A stretch of 64,000 bases of DNA from Eublepharis macularius (GCF_028583425.1 NC_072805.1:13774001-13838000), one strand, 5' to 3'; shown: positions 56,101 through 64,000, counted from the stretch's first letter. Program-made: numbers and translations. Notes: generated by a model from the sequence alone, not told the origin.

Positions 56101-59100
56101 GTTTCACAGAAAGGAAAATAATAGTTGGGGAGTTTCCAGCAATCCAGGTGTGAACCAAGTGCAGATTTATGCCGAACAATCTCACAGGATACTCCTGTGT
56201 ATATTTATTCATTATAGTGTGACTCCGTGTGTGCCATTTTCAAATAAAGAACATGCAGCAGTGTTTGGGCTGCAGAAACATGGATTTATTAATCAGCATA
56301 ACAGGACTGATAACTGACAAATAGTTTCAGTTATGAAAATGGGATTTCTTATTTCTTACTAGCTCTTTGTTGAGCTGTTGCTCTGAATTTTTATACAGTT
56401 TGGCTCTTTAGCTATAAGAGGTTGCAGGCCCCTGTGTTAAACGATGTCTTTGGGAGTTGCCAGCAGCAGTACGAGGATGCTGAGCAGGAAAGAGCTTGCT
56501 TCTCCCCTAGAGGCATGACCAGAGGGAGAGACCCTTCCCCCAGGAAGCAGATTTGAGTGCTAGTTCTTTGAATAGAAAATATGGGCAATTGTCTTCTGCA
56601 CCAGCACCGAATCCATGCGTGTGCCTTCATGAATGAACACTCGAATATTTGTTACTGGCACGCCATCTTTCTTTCTGTCCCTATGCATCTTAAGTTCCCA
56701 GTATTTTTCTGGTCATTTCTCAATATGTCTCTTGTGTTTCTTTTCTTTAGACTTGTTGGCCCTAGATCAGAGCAAGACTTTCTACAAGCCAGATTGGTTT
56801 GACATCGTAGGGGCAGAAGTCAAGTGCTGCAAGGAAGCTGTGTGTGTCATCGATATGTCCTCGTTCACCAAGTTTGAAATCAGTGTAAGTGCAGATTCTT
56901 GTGTACGGGCAAGTGCGTGCATATGGGGGAGTGCTGCTGCTCTGGCACTGGCCACTGTCGCTTACTGCGTGTCCGAGGTAGCCAAAGGTTGCCAGATTAG
57001 AACATCTTGGTTGCTTTTCATGAAAACAGCCTAAGGCAATAGACTGCAATATAAGACCCTCTCTATACTGCCCTTCTCTATACTGCCTTGGTCAGGCTGC
57101 ACCTGGAGTATTGTGTGCCGTTCTGGAGGCCTCACTTCAAAAAGAATGTGGACAAAATCGAGAGGGTGCAGAGGAGAGCAACGAGGATGATCAGGGGTCT
57201 GGAGACTGAGCCCTACGAGGAAAGGCTGAGGGCCTTGGGAATGTTTAGTTTGGAGAAGAGGAGATTGAGGGGGGACATGATTGCTCTCTTTAAGTATTTG
57301 AAAGGCTGTCATTTGGAGGAGAGCAGGGAGCTGTTCCAGTTGGCAGCAGAGGGTAGGACGCGAAGCAATGGGCTTAAATTACGTGCACAAAGGTACCGGC
57401 TGGACATTAGGAAAACCCTTTTCATGGTCAGAGTAGTTCAAAAGTGGACTCAGCTGCCTAGGGAGGTGGTGAGCTCCCCTTCGATGACAGTTTTCAAGAA
57501 GAGGCTGGAGGAATACTTGTCAGAGATGCTTTAGGCTGATCCTGCCCTGGGCAGGGGGTTGGACTAGGAGGTCTGTGTGGCCCCTTCCAACTCTGTGGTT
57601 CTATGAAGGCAGCTTCCTGTGTGAATCAGAGACCTGCTTTCTCGGGCTTTTTGTTGTCCAGAGAAGACTACAGAACTTGCAAGAGCCTCTGTTTGCAGTG
57701 CAGGAGACTTGCCATGCCAGGAGCTGCCGGTTGTTCCAGGCGGTGGTGCTTGCTGCTGTGTCTGACCCCCACCTCCTCCCATTCCCATTGCTACAGTCCA
57801 CTGGGGACCAGGCCCTGGAGGTCCTGCAGTATCTCTTCTCCAACGACCTGGACGTACCTGTCGGACACATCGTACACACAGGGATGCTCAATCACAACGG
57901 AGGGTACGAGAACGATTGCAGCATCGTGCGGCTGAACAAACGCAGGTAGGACCGTGCGGTTGTCACTATGGATGTATAGTGGAGAAAAAGAAAATTGGAA
58001 AGCAAAAATATGTTGTTGTCTCTGTTTTAAGGTTTTGTGTCTTCTTTAAAAAAAAAACAGTACAGACAAGAGTTGTCTGCTGCGTAAAGGGAATAAGCAG
58101 GCAGTACTAACGCGCCAGTTCACAAGGGATGTGTTGCTTGTTCTCCCGTTGCTTTGGAGAAGGTATCAGATGGCTCATATAAAATTTGGCGCTGCAACTT
58201 AGTTGGAGCCTGAGAAAAGAGGTGGTGATTGCTAAGTGTAGCCATGTTAGTCTGTCTAAGCAAAATAAAAGTCCAGTGGTGTTTTAAAGACTAACAACAT
58301 TTATTTCAAGATGAACTTTTGTGGGTCACAGCCCATTTTGTTAGACAGAAATGTGTTGAAAAATCCTACTGGGGAATTTATATGCAGCAGGTTGGCGGCA
58401 GGGGGAAGAGTCAAGGCTGGGGAGAAATTACACCATGAACCGAAGGCATCGGAAGCTGAGGGCAGGGAGTGGGTGTGGAGCAACTGAACCAATCAAAAGT
58501 TCCTTTCAGGCTGTTTCAGAGACCAGCTAGCAACAAATAACTCACTCTGTGGCCACGCAGCCTCCAGTGGCTTGGAGACGCCGATTGGCAATCAGTCTGG
58601 CATCTCATGAGGGCCTGAACAATACTACTTTATACTGTGGATTTACACAGGTAACCTGACCGATTAATAGACAGAATGAATAAAGAGATCTACAAGTGAG
58701 CGGAACCCCAGGCCGCTGCTTATTGCTTGACCGCCGTCCCTTTTAGCTGTTCCTTGCTGCGAGCGGTCTCTGTAACAGAGCCATATCTGTTTTGTTGCTC
58801 CGTGCCTGCTTTCCCCTTTGGCGTGCATTCTTGCGTTTTTCCTTTCCCAGTTGCTCTTCAGCTTCTTTATCCTTTCTTTTCTTCTGCTTCGTCTTCAACC
58901 AACTTCTCCCCCCACTCCCCCAACAACATTCACTTGCCCTGCCTTGTATAATATCAAAATAGCAGGCATTGCACATCCCGTAGAAGGTAGCTTTCTTGGC
59001 CCTGCCCTGTTTGCCAGAGCTCTTTCCCCCTTCCCCTTGCCATACCTCTTTTATGTACCAGCTGGACTTACCTTTGCCATTTCAGAGCTCAGTGCCCAGA

Positions 59101-61923
59101 GTCCAAGATGGGCTCTCCTAATCCGGAAATAGCTGTAGCCAGCTCCCCAGTGCAGACCCTGCTTTTACGGTTACCCCTTCCCTCCACTTAGCAGATTCCT
59201 GTTTAATTTATGCCCCAGCTTCTTCATGATCTCCCCGACTGACCAGCAAGTTCATTGCTGGGCCTGGCTGAAGAAACACATGCCTGAGGACAGCAACTTG
59301 CTCCTGGAAGATGTGACCTGGAAGTACACAGGTGAGGCTGGGCGGAGCATTGAAGCTGCCGAACTGGGAGGCAACCTGAGTGCCTTGGAGCCGTGCATAG
59401 TAAAGCTACCATTTGCTTTGTGGAAGAGGTGCTTCAAGAAAAAAGCAAATGGGCACCCAGAAACTTATGGGGGCGATCATAAAATCCACGAGAACCATGT
59501 TGGGGGGAATCAACTCTTTCCTCTTTTCCTTCTGCAAGCTAATTTCATCTTCAGAGGAGTGATTTGCATCAGGGAAATGACATAAGGGACGGAGTTAAAC
59601 ACACACACATACCCTCTGCTGGGTGCTCTTTCAGAGCAGTATCCTGGAGTGAAACAAACCAGAAACCCACTGGAGACAATAATCACAGATCTCTTGAATC
59701 GCATCACTTTTGGTCCAGCAGAGCCTCCTAAGGGTCCCTTTTGCCTAGCAGCAGGGTGGCCGCTTCCTCCTCCTACCCCATGCCACCCAGCCAGGTGGAG
59801 AGCAAGTGAGAATGTAGTTGTCCAACTTTAGGAGTATGAAAAGGGTTAAGGATCTCAGGACCTCTTCAAGTACAGTGCTTTTAAAATGTACAGATTCATG
59901 CCTGGGACATGTCTGTGGCTCCCTTTTTAGTATACATTCAGTGGCAAATGCAGATTTGTCACTATGTAAAGTGGCAAAGGGCCCTTGGTTTGTGTGTCAA
60001 AGCACATTTGTTCTGAACTGCAAGCTGTCATTCTGCTTCTGAGATGGAATCCTTGCTTTTAATAACTAAGGGTGGAAGGACATGTTACCCTTGACTAGAG
60101 ATGGGCATGATCCAAAAAATTTTAACGATCCAGCGGATTGTGGATCAGCGCCGACAACGATCCCGAAATAACGATCCGCGCCGATCATCTCTCGTTCCCG
60201 AGCTGTGGATCGTGGATCGTGGAGGCCAAAGCGGGGCACACTGGTATTATGTGGGAAGGTGGGTGATGCTGGCGGCCGCCGGGCCTGGCGGGCACGGGGA
60301 GGCGGGGAGTCTGGCCGCTCGTCTGTGTTTGGCCGTCAGAGCTGCCTATCAGGGTTTGCAGGGATGAGATTGGAGTGCCCATGGCTACAGAACACCCCCT
60401 TCCCCTTTCCTCCCCTGGGTGTCTTCTCGCAACTTGTGACTGCTTTGCTGCTCCGTAGTTGGAAGGAAGCCCTGCCGATCAAGGAAAGCTGGGCTTCCAT
60501 TCTGGTTTCCAGGGCAACAGAAGGAGGGCAAACAGAGCTCAGGCATTCCCCTGGCTCTGTTGCCAGGGGAATAGATTGCTGGCGCCTGAGTGTCTGGATC
60601 CCCGATCCGCGCCCGATCGCCCCGATCCAGGCCTCTCCCGACCACTGGATTGTTGGCCGTGGATGATCACGATCTGCCGGTTCACGATCGCGCGATCGCC
60701 ATTATCGTGGGTTTTTTTCGATCGTAATTCGGATCGTGCCCATCTCTACCCTTGACACGATGGTGATGCTGAAAACGGCAGACCTGTTTTGACTTCTCCC
60801 CCTCCCTCCTGTGAGGCTTATGGCAGGGTCAGGGTGACTTCTACCCCCCTCCCCTGCCAGGCATGCTTGTGATGTGTTGCAGGATATGGGTCAGCCTGTC
60901 TAAACATTATGGTGGGAAGAGGGGAGGACACCACGTGGCAGTCGGGCCACGTCAAGTCCAAAACACAGTTTCGATCTTCAGCAAGCTAAGGTGCATCTTT
61001 GAATAAAAGCCCACCTTACTTTGGACAGGCCAAGCAGAAATCTCTGGGTGCTCCTGACAGCCTCGGCCAAACTGCTTCCCATTTTATTCCAGGATCTCAT
61101 GGACGCGTCTTAACATCTCTCCTGTTTCATGGAGCTCCTCTTGCCTCTGAGGTTCTTTCTAAACCAATGGCCTCTTCCTATTGCAGCTCTATAAGACAGG
61201 ACAATGAGAGAAAATAAAACATATTTACTTGGTTTTAGCCTGCATTTCTCTAGGAGGCACCTTTTATGGGTTCTTCTGTCTTCATTTTGTGGGGCACTTA
61301 ATAATGCATTCCTAGTTAAGGATAAGTAGAAATGATCACTGTACTAAAAGTTATGCTAATCAGTTAAGAGATAAGTTGAAATATTGTAGTAGTAATGAAT
61401 TAAGGAATCTTGCCTTTTTGTTCATTAACTTTTATTACTGAATGTTGAGAAGGAGGAGGTATGCGTTAAGTACGCGTAGTAAAGAGGGATAATATATAGT
61501 AATTGGATTTAATAAAGGTTGTAATCTCCATTGCTATATTGACAAACATTGAAAAAGATCAAGTTCTTGTGTGCTCTGTATTCTAACAACTCTTGTAGCG
61601 AATAGTTGTAGACTCTGCTAGACCTTATTATTTCCTCCCCCCCTTCTTTCTCTCTGTATCCTTTTTAATTTTGATAAAATAAAATTTATTTTAAAAAACA
61701 ATAATAATGCATTCCTAAGAAAAGTTGACACCCTTCTAAGCCCATTGACTTCGAGGGACTTGGAAGAGTGCGACTGCGTTGGACTGCGCTGTAAGCGATA
61801 AGACATCTGGTGTTCTTTCTCCACTCAGCTCTGAATCTGATTGGCCCACGTGCTGTAGATGTCCTCTCGGAGCTCTCCTATGCACCAATGACTCCAGAGC
61901 ATTTCCCCTCGCTCTTCTGCAAG
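37878..61923 (+). CDS. PDPR: Pyruvate dehydrogenase phosphatase regulatory subunit gene (PDPR), 5' 14 coding exons
   Basis: Fourteen GT-AG exons join in one frame (1962 nt, 654 codons). I recognise the product as PDPR, the FAD-containing regulatory subunit of mitochondrial pyruvate dehydrogenase phosphatase. It lowers the Mg2+ sensitivity of the catalytic subunit and so influences PDH complex reactivation. Seen: an Arg-rich N-terminus suited to matrix import (residues 1-40), a dinucleotide-binding GGGIMG motif with a downstream acidic LLEQ (residues about 48-76), a DAO-type oxidoreductase domain to about residue 400, a linker, and the beginning of a GCV_T aminomethyltransferase-like domain from about 490. 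Human PDPR is about 880 residues, so the last 225 or so lie beyond the window. No stop or frameshift interrupts it. Confidence 0.97.
38105..38160. other. Start of PDPR intron 1
   Basis: Intron 1 runs 38105-45407 (7.3 kb). Its repeats are listed separately. Confidence 0.6.
38161..38390 (-). mobile_element. tRNA-derived SINE, antisense
   Basis: TTTATACCCTGCCTGTTCCC, CATCCTGTGAGGTAGGTTAG, CAAGATCACCCAGTGAGCC, GAGCAGGATTCAAACTTGG and ACTACACCATAGTGGC are the reversed tail, core and tRNA-like head. Confidence 0.8.
38391..40657. other. PDPR intron 1, A/T-rich part
   Basis: 2.3 kb of A/T-rich sequence. Degraded repeats are likely (for example CTTGGGTTGG...TCTGGATTTGAATC at about 39970-40060, resembling a SINE), but no family or gene is assigned. 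Confidence 0.35.
40666..40920. mobile_element. hAT-like MITE with central palindrome, 255 bp
   Basis: Ends CAGGGCTTTTTTTCAG and CCAGGAAAAAAACTCTG, flanked exactly by GTTAGAAG (40658-40665 and 40921-40928). Bases 40723-40860 form a nearly perfect inverted repeat with arms of about 62 bp around a GC-rich loop of about 13 bp. Confidence 0.92.
41235..41400 (+). mobile_element. Fold-back repeat family copy
   Basis: TTTCAAGAGGATAGCCATGT, GTAGAAGAGCAAGATTTGAA and CACCTTAAAGACCAACAAG, followed by GGGTATGAGCTTGTAAGAGT, share words and order with 11356, 42600 and 43060. Confidence 0.65.
41470..41605 (+). mobile_element. tRNA-derived SINE fragment
   Basis: AGGTGTAGTGGCTGTTGTGG, CTGGGAGACCCAGATTCGAA and CTACCTCACAGGGTTC. 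Same family as 26690, with the 3' tail lost. Confidence 0.75.
41793..41965. mobile_element. Fold-back repeat with long inverted arms
   Basis: AGAGTCCAGTAGCACCTTTA...AAGCTTTCAAGAACCAC is followed by its inverse GTGGTTCTCAAAAGCTTATG...TAAAGGTGCTACTGGACTCT, then CTACTACAGACTAGCACGGC. Arms are about 60 bp with few mismatches. It resembles a repeat shared across sauropsids. Confidence 0.8.
41966..42463. other. PDPR intron 1, unassigned
   Basis: 500 bp without a recognised repeat. Confidence 0.35.
42464..42770. mobile_element. Two juxtaposed copies of the fold-back repeat family
   Basis: The first part (CCAGAGGGGTAGCTGTGTG, GGAGTCCAGTGGTACTGTAA) is one head. From about 42609, GATTTCCAGGGTATGAGCTT and its inverse AACTCATACCCTGGAAATC form arms, ending CTACTGTAGACCAACACGGC. 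Confidence 0.65.
42771..43059. other. PDPR intron 1, unassigned
   Basis: Nothing recognised. Confidence 0.35.
43060..43275. mobile_element. Fold-back repeat family copy
   Basis: GGATTTGAGTCCAGTGGCAC...GATTTTCGGGATATAAGCTT and inverse CTGAAAATCTTGTTGGTCTC...GGCACTGGATTCAAATCCTG, ending CTAGTACAGACCGACATG. Confidence 0.7.
43276..43894. other. PDPR intron 1, unassigned
   Basis: About 620 bp, mixed composition, no recognised element. Confidence 0.35.
44158..44760 (+). repeat. 52-bp minisatellite inside the Helitron-like element
   Basis: GATCAGGAGCGGAGCAGGTGG-like units recur at 44161, 44213, 44265, 44447, 44499, 44551, 44600, 44652, 44704 and 44755, with a period of 52 bp (49-52). Units are GC-rich and end CCTTCACCCGGCC. 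The array is split by the 172-bp insertion at 44275-44446. Confidence 0.9.
44275..44446. mobile_element. 172-bp A/T-rich insertion within the minisatellite
   Basis: Flanked by exact 10-mers ATCAGGAGCT at 44265-44274 and 44447-44456. The composition differs sharply from the array. The direct repeat could be a target duplication, but because the target is itself a tandem repeat the same word would also occur by chance in the next unit. The source family is not recognised. Confidence 0.6.
44938..45407. other. PDPR intron 1, last part
   Basis: 470 bp with no recognised repeat, ending in the acceptor TTTTTCTTTTTCAG. Confidence 0.4.
45408..45541 (+). CDS. PDPR: PDPR coding exon 2
   Basis: Completes Arg and encodes [20 protein letters not shown] to EQETGIKTG, donor GTAAAG. 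The GST motif following LLEQGR is typical of the DAO/dimethylglycine dehydrogenase fold. Confidence 0.96.
45542..45975. other. PDPR intron 2
   Basis: 434 bp with nothing recognised. Confidence 0.4.
45976..46057 (+). CDS. PDPR: PDPR coding exon 3
   Basis: Acceptor CGTTCTAG, donor GTATGT. It encodes [20 protein letters not shown] to SRLK. It is separated from exon 4 by only 78 bp. Confidence 0.95.
46136..46299 (+). CDS. PDPR: PDPR coding exon 4
   Basis: Acceptor TTTGTGGCAG, donor GTACGG. It encodes [20 protein letters not shown], then [19 protein letters not shown] to AASVN. Confidence 0.96.
46300..46631. other. PDPR intron 4, first part
   Basis: Nothing recognised before the MITE. Confidence 0.4.
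46640..46954. mobile_element. hAT-like MITE with central palindrome, 315 bp
   Basis: Same family as 40666: CAGGGCTTTTTTTCATC and CCAGAAAAAAAGCCCTG. Flanking CTCGTGAC and GTCATGAC match at 6 of 8. Bases 46697-46823 form the palindrome, interrupted by a C run at its centre. Confidence 0.88.
46955..48240. other. PDPR intron 4, middle part
   Basis: CAGTTACTCAGGAGCAAGTCC with GGACTTCCAAGTTAAAGCAT at about 47478-47535 is a short inverted-repeat element common in reptile genomes. The remainder is unassigned. Confidence 0.4.
48241..48465 (+). mobile_element. Retroposon 3' tail
   Basis: TTGTAAGCTGCTCTGAGTCC, TAGGGAATAAGTATGG and a (AATAC)n-like end match the 3' tail shared by LINE/SINE pairs in squamates (TAAGC.GC.CTGAGTCC...TATAAAT). 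Confidence 0.5.
48616..48737 (+). CDS. PDPR: PDPR coding exon 5
   Basis: Acceptor TCTCTACTCAG, donor GTCAGG. It encodes [20 protein letters not shown], then [12 protein letters not shown], the conserved 'VNCAG' segment of DAO-type flavoproteins. Confidence 0.96.
48738..49699. other. PDPR intron 5
   Basis: 962 bp with a short G-rich run near 48992. No repeat family is recognised. Confidence 0.4.
49700..49817 (+). CDS. PDPR: PDPR coding exon 6
   Basis: Acceptor TTTGATTTCAG, donor GTGAGG. It encodes [20 protein letters not shown] to LESNMP plus one base of Thr. Confidence 0.96.
49818..50465. other. PDPR intron 6
   Basis: 648 bp, nothing recognised. Confidence 0.4.
50466..50615 (+). CDS. PDPR: PDPR coding exon 7
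   Basis: Acceptor CCCTCCACAG, donor GTAAGG. It encodes [20 protein letters not shown] to QEDWDHF, a strongly conserved part of the flavoprotein domain. Confidence 0.96.
50919..51111 (+). CDS. PDPR: PDPR coding exon 8
   Basis: Acceptor TTGGGAAACAG (purine-rich, with a weak pyrimidine tract further upstream), donor GTAAGT. It encodes [20 protein letters not shown], then [17 protein letters not shown], the C-terminal FAD-contacting loop of the DAO domain. Confidence 0.95.
51112..52343. other. PDPR intron 8, first part
   Basis: At about 52170-52250, GAGTTACACGCCTATAAGTCC and GGGCTTAGAAGGGTGTAACT form a short inverted-repeat element, as also at 61728. The rest is unassigned. Confidence 0.4.
52344..52691 (+). 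mobile_element. Second Helitron-like element, different minisatellite
   Basis: Starts TCCTATGCATAACAG after an A, shares GACGACTCACCTCTTCTGG with the 44060 element, and ends with the hairpin AGCCCATTGT / ACAACAGGCT followed by CTGCTGCTAC (CTAC instead of CTRR). Two copies of CCTCTGAGGGGCCGCAGAG lie 107 bp apart (52453 and 52560). There is no coding capacity. Confidence 0.7.
52901..53025 (+). CDS. PDPR: PDPR coding exon 9
   Basis: Acceptor CTCTCTGGACAG, donor GTAAGT. It encodes [20 protein letters not shown] to HRVMEVM plus one base of Pro. Confidence 0.96.
53026..53607. other. PDPR intron 9
   Basis: 582 bp, nothing recognised. The acceptor GTGGCCCGTCTAG has a poor pyrimidine tract. Confidence 0.4.
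53608..53763 (+). CDS. PDPR: PDPR coding exon 10
   Basis: Donor GTGAGA. It encodes [39 protein letters not shown] and KYFVPPGK. This is the linker (FAO_M-like) region between the flavoprotein and GCV_T-like domains. Confidence 0.95.
53764..54748. other. PDPR intron 10, first part
   Basis: About 1 kb. AGCCTCTGAGAGCC is tandemly repeated at about 54147-54190. Otherwise unassigned. Confidence 0.4.
54760..55066 (+). mobile_element. Sauria SINE with 11-bp target duplication
   Basis: AAAGCCCCGTGGCACAGAGC, CTCACGACCTGAGGCCGATC, GGCTCAAGGTTGACTCAGCC and CCCATGGGTCAGTAATGACT. CTTCTCTCCAA flanks it at 54749-54759 and 55067-55077. Confidence 0.93.
55174..55373 (+). mobile_element. tRNA-derived SINE (GGGCTGTGGCTCA family)
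   Basis: GGGGCTGTGGCTCAATTGGA (A-box), GGTCTCAGGTTCAATCCCC (B-box), GTGATGTGAAAGACCTCTAG and GGCCTGATTCACCATG. Same family as the antisense copy at 21785. It is a retroposon head, not a functional tRNA. Confidence 0.88.
55374..56750. other. PDPR intron 10, last part
   Basis: 1.4 kb with A/C-rich zones (55470-56000). CAGAAATGTTTCACAGA is duplicated at about 56079-56110. No family is recognised. Confidence 0.35.
56751..56884 (+). CDS. PDPR: PDPR coding exon 11
   Basis: Acceptor TTCTTTTCTTTAG, donor GTAAGT. It encodes [20 protein letters not shown], then [20 protein letters not shown]. The VIDMSSFTK stretch opens the aminomethyltransferase-like (GCV_T) fold. Confidence 0.96.
57065..57607 (+). 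mobile_element. CR1-like LINE, 5'-truncated, ORF2 end still open
   Basis: The frame at 57088-57534 encodes 148 residues with [50 protein letters not shown] and [10 protein letters not shown]. This is the C-terminal end of the CR1 replicase. A short 3' UTR and the CR1 terminus GGTTGGACTAGGAGGTCTG...GGTTCTATGA follow. The open frame suggests a relatively young insertion in PDPR intron 11. Confidence 0.88.
57797..57945 (+). CDS. PDPR: PDPR coding exon 12
   Basis: Acceptor CCATTGCTACAG, donor GTAGGA. It encodes [20 protein letters not shown], then [14 protein letters not shown], typical of the folate-binding face of GCV_T-like proteins. Confidence 0.96.
57946..59218. other. PDPR intron 12
   Basis: 1.3 kb. 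Bases about 58238-58345 (GTAGCCATGTTAGTCTGTCT, AAGTCCAGTGGTGTTTTAAA, TTTATTTCAAGATGAACTTT) are a retroposon of the GTCCAGT..CACC family. Two pyrimidine-rich tracts follow. No exon is seen. Confidence 0.45.
59219..59331 (+). CDS. PDPR: PDPR coding exon 13
   Basis: Acceptor TTTATGCCCCAG, donor GTGAGG. It encodes [20 protein letters not shown] to EDVTWKYT plus one base of Ala. Confidence 0.96.
59332..60087. other. PDPR intron 13, first part
   Basis: About 750 bp with no recognised element. Confidence 0.4.
60096..60748. mobile_element. hAT-like non-autonomous element, 653 bp, with perfect 8-bp target duplication
   Basis: Starts TAGAGATGGGCATGATCC and ends GGATCGTGCCCATCTCTA, flanked exactly by CCCTTGAC (60088-60095 and 60749-60756). 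Both ends are packed with the words CGATC and GATCCG in either orientation. It shares terminal bases with 24769 but has a different core. Confidence 0.9.
60757..61329. other. PDPR intron 13, middle part
   Basis: Nothing recognised. Confidence 0.4.
61330..61705 (+). mobile_element. LINE 3' UTR fragment (L1-like)
   Basis: A/T-rich sequence ending CTTTCTCTCTGTATCCTTTT, ATTTTGATAAAATAAAATT and an A-rich tail resembles the 3' end of squamate L1-type elements. No coding part is retained. Confidence 0.45.
61829..61923 (+). CDS. PDPR: PDPR coding exon 14 (last visible)
   Basis: Acceptor TTCTCCACTCAG, donor GTATGT. It encodes [20 protein letters not shown] to LFCK. In the GCV_T fold this is the LxGP segment. 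The next exon expected (EMSVGYANG-like) was not found in the remaining 2 kb. Confidence 0.95.
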
Positions 61924-64000
61924 GTATGTGGCTTTCCAGCATGCTTTCAAAAGCGAACAAGTGCTTGATGGGAGAGAGGGAGCAAGCCAGTTTGCTTTGC
62001 TTTTCTGCACAGAGGCAGGAAAGGCATACATGACCTGCGCAGCCCTCTTCCCCTGGATTTAAAATGTAGATGGTAAACAATGCAGATTAATGTTAGCACG
62101 ATAGCTTGGATTGCGGTAAGTCATTGTGTCGAGGCTGGATTTCTTTAAAATACTGGTTTTCACATTAAGACAGTTTCAGGTGGGCAACTGTGTTGGTTTG
62201 TAGTAGCAGAGCAGGATTTGGGTCCAGTAGCACCTCTTTAAGATGCTCCTGGACCTGAATCTTGGTTTTCAGATTGTGTTCCAAGGGTTCCTCAGGTGAC
62301 CGGGGGGGGGGGGGGAGGTTGCATGGTCCTCTGGAAAAAGGCATTGGATTGGATCCAGACTAAATTTTCTGCTTTCCCTTTCCGTTAGCAGAAAATTCAG
62401 TCTCAGTCCCACCTGCTATTCCCTCATGACACTTCCTCTGCAATGTACAGCCCCAGAGGAAGAGGGTTTTAGAGTGCATGTTCAGTGTGTAGCAATAATG
62501 AGACTGAATGGGCCAGGATAATGCCTTGTCAGAGGTGAAAGCAGGCCCTCAAACACCCTCTGCAGTCTTTGGGAACATACAATATGCTGGACCAGACAAA
62601 CCTGTGTGGGGAAAGATGCCTGAAGCGGGGGAAGTTTGAGGTCCGTTGGTTTGGTGCAGCGGCTTTCACACTATGATCTGGGGTGACTGAGAAGCTTATC
62701 AGGAGTTTTTCAGTAAGAAGATAAGTAACAATAGATGAGTTTATGTTTTACTAAGCAAGCGCGTGTGCGCATGCGCGCACACACACACACACGGCTTTCC
62801 CTGACATTCAGGTCAGTATGGAAAGGGTTTTCTGAAGGCAAGCACATCTGGAAACAGTTGACTTACATGGAAGTCCCATCCTGATTTGCAGCTGTGGATC
62901 CTGGTTTTAGCACACCCAGGACTGTGCCTTCTCTTCCCCATTTGTCATTGTAAGGATTTCATTGCAGCTGTTTGTTGCCAGAGAGACTGAGTTTTCAAGT
63001 AGATGTGGGTCACTGGGTCAAAAAAAGAGACAGGTAAATTTTTAGGAAGGATATTTCCAGTGTTCTTCTCTACTAATGTTTTGGGGGCATTGCGGTTGGA
63101 AAGTGTTTCTCTCCCCCCCGCCCCCTCCCCCGCCATTGATCTTAGGAGTTCCACTTTTCGGGACCATCTGAAAGGATACAGATTTGTACCCCGACAAGCC
63201 CCTCTCTTGGCAAACCAAAAGATTTTGTTGGGTCTGCTGATCAGGAATTGAGATACTTGTTTTGTGTAAATCTCTCGAGCCAGTGAACAGGTAATCTACA
63301 GAGCTGCCTTGTACTGAGACAGGCCGTTTGTCTACTGACTGTTCTGTCCTGCCAAACCGCTGTAAGGTTTCCGGGCTGAGGTTCTTCCTGTCTCTACTGA
63401 CTGAATATTGGATCTAGGACACTTCCTACATGCAGGCACTGTCCTGCATCCCCTGTGTTACGTAAAGGAAAATACATTGGCATACACTGTCATGATAATC
63501 TTTGCGCAACCCTGCAAGATGAAATGTATTTGCCAGTGGGCTTGGGCTGTGTTGAGGCTGTGAGATGGTGGCAGAGGTGAAATTTGAACCTGGGTCTTCT
63601 TTATTCAGGGCTCACACTCTTTGCTATGCCAGTTTGTGCTAGCTTGGTCGCACAGTGCAGCGTCTTGCTTTGCCATTCCAAATGATGGATATAGATTTGG
63701 AGGTTTTTTATATACTTATTTTTATGTACTAAACCTATGCTTTTTCAGTATTACATGCTTTGCACTTTTTCTATGCTCAGGAGCCAAAATACTTCTTGTA
63801 ATGTAACCTGTAAGAATTTGACACTTGAAACAAGAAGACTTGAAACTCTGTAAGAACTGATATACTGCTTTTAGGGCTGCACTTATATTATGTAAAGCTT
63901 CTCCTGACACAAACAGTAACATCCCTTCCCTAAAGCTGGCTGGCAAACCTTCCATGGGACACTTCTCAGCCAGTTAAGTGCTTCTGCCGGCTGCTGCTGT
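61924..64000. other. PDPR intron 14, incomplete
   Basis: Contains a retroposon fragment of the GTCCAGTAGCACC family at about 62173-62270, a run of fourteen G near 62302, and an alternating GC/CA tract at about 62758-62792. No further exon is found before the window ends. Confidence 0.5.

Noticed and set aside
57575..57949. 124-codon frame suggesting a longer PDPR exon 12
   Set aside because: The upstream part is CR1 tail and intron sequence. The TACAG acceptor at 57791-57796 and the phase from exon 11 place the exon start at 57797.

Overview
This is vertebrate nuclear DNA, most likely from a squamate reptile (lizard, gecko or snake). It has large introns with GT-AG splice sites and a dense load of interspersed repeats. 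Two copies are typical Sauria SINEs, a family described from squamates, and there are also CR1-like, hAT-like, Helitron-like and DIRS-like elements. No prokaryotic operons, rRNA genes, functional tRNA genes or CRISPR arrays were seen.

Two protein-coding genes lie head-to-tail on the + strand. Bases 5933-28311 hold the last 18 coding exons of GLG1 (Golgi glycoprotein 1 / cysteine-rich FGF receptor / E-selectin ligand 1). They join in one frame to give 696 C-terminal residues, including cysteine-rich repeats, the single membrane span and the short basic cytoplasmic tail. The 3' UTR probably runs to the AATAAA near 32442. Bases 37878-61923 hold the first 14 coding exons of PDPR (pyruvate dehydrogenase phosphatase regulatory subunit), 654 codons out of about 880. 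They cover the mitochondrial presequence, the FAD-binding oxidoreductase domain and the start of the aminomethyltransferase-like domain. The 5' exons of GLG1 and the 3' exons of PDPR lie outside the window. A CpG-rich block at about 35.2-36.3 kb, with NRF1-like palindromes and inverted CCAAT boxes, is the probable PDPR promoter.

Layout: 1-4.7 kb is a decayed DIRS-type tyrosine-recombinase retrotransposon with a fold-back terminus, apparently in a GLG1 intron. 5.9-32.5 kb is GLG1. 32.5-37.8 kb is a repeat-rich intergenic zone plus the PDPR promoter. 37.8-64 kb is PDPR, whose 7.3-kb first coding intron is crowded with fold-back repeats, MITEs and a nested SINE/Helitron/minisatellite structure.

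The two genes are not functionally linked: GLG1 is a Golgi/secretory membrane protein and PDPR is a mitochondrial matrix regulator. The most interesting material is in the mobile elements: two Helitron-like elements with matching ends but unrelated internal minisatellites, a hammerhead-ribozyme-like core in a probable Penelope-type remnant, and several hAT-type elements with exact 8-bp target duplications. The PDPR promoter also carries a tandemly repeated NRF1+CCAAT module.
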